This document shows, piece by piece, positions 6,255 through 8,845 of a stretch of 8,845 nt of DNA (positions are counted from its first letter, which is position 1; each line of letters starts with the position of its first letter). Below the pieces are notes generated by a model that worked only from the letters and a program-made list of their open reading frames with translations, had not been told where the DNA came from and did no database searches. The translations under genes and the position numbers were made by a program. Source of the stretch: an uncultured Eubacteriales bacterium (GTDB lineage: Bacteria; Bacillota; Clostridia; Christensenellales; UMGS416); the NCBI GenBank assembly GCA_900542005.1, contig UQLW01000061.1, positions 1 through 8,845 on the forward strand, given 5' to 3'.

Positions 6255-6276
6255 TTTTATCCGCTTTCGGATAAAA
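6255..6276 (+). promoter_or_regulatory. 22-bp perfect palindrome, probable MarR autoregulatory operator
   Basis: The arms TTTTATCCG (6255-6263) and CGGATAAAA (6268-6276) match perfectly around the spacer CTTT. The element lies just after the -10 box, over the predicted start of transcription, and ends right against the GGAGG ribosome binding site (6277-6281) of the marR gene. Palindromes of about this size beside a marR gene are typical MarR-dimer sites, so self-repression is likely. In RNA the same sequence could form a hairpin next to the ribosome binding site. Confidence 0.7.
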
Positions 6277-6287
6277 GGAGGCAGGCT

Positions 6288-6731
6288 ATGTACCACGATA
6301 TTGCAGATCCCCTGGCCGAATTCAACCGGCTCTACAAAAAAATGGACGAGGTATACCATCATTACGCCAAGGGCCTTGGCCTATCGGATATGGCGTTGTG
6401 GCTGCTCTATTCGCTTTATGAGAGCGGCGGCCCCTGTACGCAGCGGGCCTTCTGCGCCGCCTGGCATCACCCGCCGCAGACCGTCAACTCCGCCCTGAAA
6501 AAGCTTGAGGCGGAGGGGCTCATCGAACGCAGGCCCATGCCGGGGAACCGGAAAAACAAGCAGATCGCCTTGACCCAAAGGGGAGAGGCCTATATGGAGA
6601 GCACGATCGCGCCCCTGATGCGCGCCGAACAGCGCGCCTTCCGGGGGATGGACGGGCCGGAGCAGGCGCAGCTCTTGTCCCTCACCCGCAGATATATCGA
6701 GCTTCTTGAAGCCCAAGTGCGCAAAATATAA
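6288..6731 (+). CDS. MarR-family transcriptional regulator
   Basis: This 147-residue protein has the normal MarR length and layout. An N-terminal dimerisation helix (about 7-28) is followed by a winged helix-turn-helix. Its recognition helix is near PPQTVNSALKKLEAEG (62-77) and its wing is at LIERRPMPGNRKNKQIALTQRGEAY (78-102). C-terminal helices complete the dimer interface. The wing carries NRKNKQ where many members have a D-x-R motif, so the arginine is kept but the acidic residue is not. The ATG at 6288 has GGAGG 6 bases upstream. It is the first gene of a plus-strand operon with an efflux pump, and a perfect palindrome covers its promoter region. The usual role would be repression of itself and the pump until a ligand, often a phenolic compound or drug, binds. 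The ligand here is unknown. Confidence 0.92.
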   Translation: MYHDIADPLAEFNRLYKKMDEVYHHYAKGLGLSDMALWLLYSLYESGGPCTQRAFCAAWHHPPQTVNSALKKLEAEGLIERRPMPGNRKNKQIALTQRGEAYMESTIAPLMRAEQRAFRGMDGPEQAQLLSLTRRYIELLEAQVRKI

Positions 6732-6736
6732 GACCA

Positions 6737-6762
6737 AGCCGCATCCCCACGGGGAACCGGCT
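6737..6762 (+). repeat. 26-bp imperfect inverted repeat between marR and the efflux gene
   Basis: AGCCG, two bases, then TCCCC (6737-6748) is mirrored by GGGGA, two bases, then CGGCT (6751-6762), with only AC in the centre. It lies just after the marR stop and before the efflux gene's ribosome binding site. It has no T-run, so it is not a standard terminator. It could be an RNA hairpin that tunes expression or stability, or a second protein site. Its sequence is unrelated to the palindrome at 6255. Confidence 0.45.
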
Positions 6763-6791
6763 CATACGACGGAAAGGATAGAAAAACGCAG

Positions 6792-8135
6792 ATGAATTCC
6801 ACCGCCCTGTTCGCCAAGACCCCGCCGCTGAAGCTGTTCTTTCTCGCGTCGCTGCCCGGGGCCGTCAGCATGCTGGCTTCCGCGCTGTACCAGACCATCG
6901 ACGGTATTTTTGTGGGCCAGTTTTTAGGCGCTACAGCCTTTGCCGCCCTGAACCTGGCCATGCCCTTTGTCATTATCAACTTTTCCCTGGCCGACCTGAT
7001 CGGCGTCGGGTCATCGGTACCGATCTCCGTTTGCCTGGGGAAGAGGCAGGAGCAGGAAGCGAACAATATCTTCACCTGCGCCTGCCTGATGATCGTCGCC
7101 GCCGGCATCCTGATCGGCAGCCTGCTGTATGCCGCCGCCCCGCAGCTCATCCGCATGATGGGCGCAGCGGGGGAATTCGCGGCCCTGGCCGTGCAATACC
7201 TGCAGGTATACGCCCTCTGCTCGCCTCTTACGACGATCATTTTTGCCGTGGACAATTACCTGCGGATCTGCGGCTATATCCGCGGCAGCATGCTGCTTAA
7301 CATCCTAATGTCCCTTTTGAGCGCCGTGCTGGAGTTTCTGTTCCTCGGCGTGTTCCATTGGGGCATCTGGGGCGCGGCTCTGGCCACCTGCTCCGGCATG
7401 CTGATCTGCGCGTTGATCGCCTTCATCCCCTTTTTCCGGCGAAAGGCGCTGCTGAGGTTCTGCCGCCCGCATTTTCACGGAAAGATGATCCGGCAGATCA
7501 TCGCCTGCGGCAGCCCCAACTTCCTGAACAACATTGCCGGCCGGATCACCTCGATCCTGATGAACGCGATCCTGGTGCGCCTGGGCGGCGAAACCGCCGT
7601 ATCGGTATACGGGATTCTGATGTTCGCGGACGGCTTCGTTCAGCCGCTGCTGTACGGCATGTGCGATTCGCTCCAGCCTGCGGTGGGCTATAACTGGGGA
7701 GCCCAACAATACAGCCGGGTGCGCGCCATTGAAAAATGCTGCTTTACCGCCAGCGGCATCGTCTCTTTGCTGGCTGTGGTTGTGATCGTCCTCTTCCCAG
7801 GGCAGATTACGCGGCTCTTTGTGGCCGGCGCCGGGCCGGATATGATAAGCGTTTCCGTAGGCGCGCTGAGGCTCTTCAGCCTGACCTACCTGACCCGCTG
7901 GTTCTCCTTTGCCACGCAGAGTTATATGCTGGCCATCGAAAAACCGCTGCCCGCTTCCCTTATTTCGGTATCCACCGCGCTGGTTTTCCCCGTTATCCTC
8001 ATCGGGGCGCTGTGGTCGCTGGGATTGACAGGCCTTTGGCTGAATTTTGCCGGTACCGCGATTCTGGCCGCTGTGCTTTCGGTCGTCATCCTCGCAAGGC
8101 TGCGTCCCCAGCTAAGCAGGCCGGACGGGGCCTGA
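6792..8135 (+). CDS. MATE-family multidrug/metabolite efflux transporter (MepA-like)
   Basis: This 447-residue polytopic membrane protein has about twelve hydrophobic segments in two halves, as expected for MATE exporters, which push drugs or metabolites out using a Na+ or H+ gradient. Family marks are PGAVSMLASALYQTIDGIFVG in the first helices, then GATAFAALNLAMP, and in the second half SLQPAVGYNWGAQQY (about 293-307), matching the QPxxGYNxGA pattern of MepA-like members. Length is normal and no break was seen. The gene starts 60 bases after marR. Its ribosome binding site (AAAGGA, 6773-6778) sits a long 13 bases from the ATG, so translation may be weak. Co-transcription with the regulator is likely. 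The exported substrate cannot be inferred. Confidence 0.93.
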   Translation: MNSTALFAKTPPLKLFFLASLPGAVSMLASALYQTIDGIFVGQFLGATAFAALNLAMPFVIINFSLADLIGVGSSVPISVCLGKRQEQEANNIFTCACLMIVAAGILIGSLLYAAAPQLIRMMGAAGEFAALAVQYLQVYALCSPLTTIIFAVDNYLRICGYIRGSMLLNILMSLLSAVLEFLFLGVFHWGIWGAALATCSGMLICALIAFIPFFRRKALLRFCRPHFHGKMIRQIIACGSPNFLNNIAGRITSILMNAILVRLGGETAVSVYGILMFADGFVQPLLYGMCDSLQPAVGYNWGAQQYSRVRAIEKCCFTASGIVSLLAVVVIVLFPGQITRLFVAGAGPDMISVSVGALRLFSLTYLTRWFSFATQSYMLAIEKPLPASLISVSTALVFPVILIGALWSLGLTGLWLNFAGTAILAAVLSVVILARLRPQLSRPDGA

Positions 8136-8157
8136 CGACCACCAAGGAGGTATCTAC

Positions 8158-8778
8158 ATGAATGTTGTGACCATCAGCCGTGAATTCGGCAGCGGCGGCC
8201 GCGAGCTTGGCAAGCGGCTGGCCGACGCGCTGGGATATGCGTATTACGACCGGGAAATCGAGGCCGCCATTGCCGAACGGACGGGCATGGATATCCGCTA
8301 TGTCACCCAGCTCGCGGACCGCAGCCTGCTGGCCAGCATCCCGCTGCATTTCGGCCAGACCTTTACCCACGCTTCCGTACAGAAGCAGCAAATCGACATC
8401 CTTGTGGAGAAGCAACGGGTCATGAAGGATTTCGCCCGTTTATCCGACTGCGTGATCGTAGGCCGCGCCGCCGACATTGTCTTGTCCGAATACCAGCCCT
8501 TCAAGATTTTCGTATATGCAGATATGGCCTACAAAATAAAACGCTGCCAGCGCTATGCCGGGGGGAGCCAGCCGCTGTCCGTGCGCGAAATGGAAAGGTC
8601 CATCCGGAAGATTGACGCTGCGCGCGCCCAATACCGCGGGATGTTTCCCGGCATAGGCTGGGGTGACAGGGAGCAGTATCACCTGTGCGTCAACACAACC
8701 GGCCTGGAGATCAAAGGCATCATCCCCTCCCTGGCTGGATACGCCCGCAGCTGGTTTAGCAGCCGTCCGGCACCCTGA
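8158..8778 (+). CDS. Cytidylate kinase-like family protein
   Basis: This 206-residue protein starts MNVVTISREFGSGGRELGKRLADALG, the P-loop-like opening of the cytidylate kinase-like family (PF13189), in which GSGGRELG replaces a classical GxxxxGKS/T loop. Further marks are AYYDREI (28-34), DCVIVGRAADIVL in the middle, a RxxxxIRKIDAARAQYR lid region (about 145-158) and WGDREQYHLCVNTTGLEI near the C-terminus. Real cytidylate kinase (Cmk) phosphorylates CMP, but these relatives are a distinct and mostly uncharacterised group, so the substrate is open. The ATG at 8158 has a strong AAGGAGG 7 bases upstream and lies 22 bases after the efflux gene stop, so it is the third gene of that operon. It is probably cytoplasmic. 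Confidence 0.87.
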   Translation: MNVVTISREFGSGGRELGKRLADALGYAYYDREIEAAIAERTGMDIRYVTQLADRSLLASIPLHFGQTFTHASVQKQQIDILVEKQRVMKDFARLSDCVIVGRAADIVLSEYQPFKIFVYADMAYKIKRCQRYAGGSQPLSVREMERSIRKIDAARAQYRGMFPGIGWGDREQYHLCVNTTGLEIKGIIPSLAGYARSWFSSRPAP

Positions 8779-8797
8779 CCCTTTTCCCCCGGCAAAG

Positions 8798-8827
8798 TCA
8801 TGACCACCCCTAAGAGGGGTGGCATGA
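8798..8827 (+). terminator. Strong hairpin after the kinase-like gene, candidate 3' end element
   Basis: TCATG (8798-8802) and CCACCCCT (8804-8811) pair with AGGGGTGG (8815-8822) and CATGA (8823-8827), giving 13 pairs, one bulged A (8803) and an AAG loop. It begins 20 bases after the last stop codon. No T-run follows, so it may protect the transcript end or act with the next hairpin rather than terminate alone. Confidence 0.5.
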
Positions 8828-8832
8828 TTCGC

Positions 8833-8845
8833 GGCCTAAAAGGCC
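8833..8845 (+). terminator. Second hairpin cut by the window edge, possible terminator
   Basis: GGCCT (8833-8837) and AGGCC (8841-8845) form a 5-bp stem with an AAA loop. The window ends at the last base of the stem, so a longer stem or a following T-run cannot be seen. If one follows, this is the true terminator of the plus-strand operon. Confidence 0.35.

Overview
The window looks like chromosomal DNA from a GC-rich, anaerobic member of the Bacillota (Clostridia-like). The evidence is consistent GGAGG-type ribosome binding sites, a lipoprotein with a low-complexity Thr/Ala linker as seen in Clostridia, tightly packed operons, and a sulfide-using homocysteine gene set typical of strict anaerobes. 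This assignment is inferred from gene content only. No tRNA, rRNA, CRISPR array, insertion sequence or phage gene was seen.

Layout. (1) Positions 1-895, minus strand: the N-terminal 298 residues of a large extracellular solute-binding lipoprotein, cut by the window edge. (2) Positions 896-1329: an AT-rich gene-free stretch holding the lipoprotein's probable promoter and, at its far side, the rho-independent terminator of the next operon. (3) Positions 1330-6087, minus strand: six tightly spaced genes, transcribed from 6087 towards 1330. In order they are a zinc phospholipase C-like protein, a homocysteine biosynthesis protein (DUF39/COG1900), a NIL-domain ferredoxin, a UPF0280/COG2122 ApbE-like protein, an isoprenylcysteine methyltransferase-like membrane protein, and a PatB/MalY-type C-S lyase. 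Junctions run from a 17-base overlap to an 11-base gap. One strong promoter (TTGCCA-17-TATAAT) and one terminator bracket the whole set. (4) Positions 6088-6287: a divergent control region with two promoters and two separate dyads. (5) Positions 6288-8778, plus strand: a MarR regulator, a MATE efflux pump and a cytidylate kinase-like protein, followed by two hairpins at the window end.

How the genes work together. DUF39, NIL-ferredoxin and COG2122 proteins are the three components linked in methanogens to making homocysteine directly from aspartate semialdehyde and sulfide, without activated homoserine. All three are consecutive here, with a PLP C-S lyase that could release sulfide or homocysteine from thiol amino acids, and an uncharacterised membrane methyltransferase. 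The cluster therefore reads as a sulfide-assimilation and methionine-precursor operon with extra parts of unknown role. The plus-strand operon reads as a self-regulated drug or metabolite efflux module.
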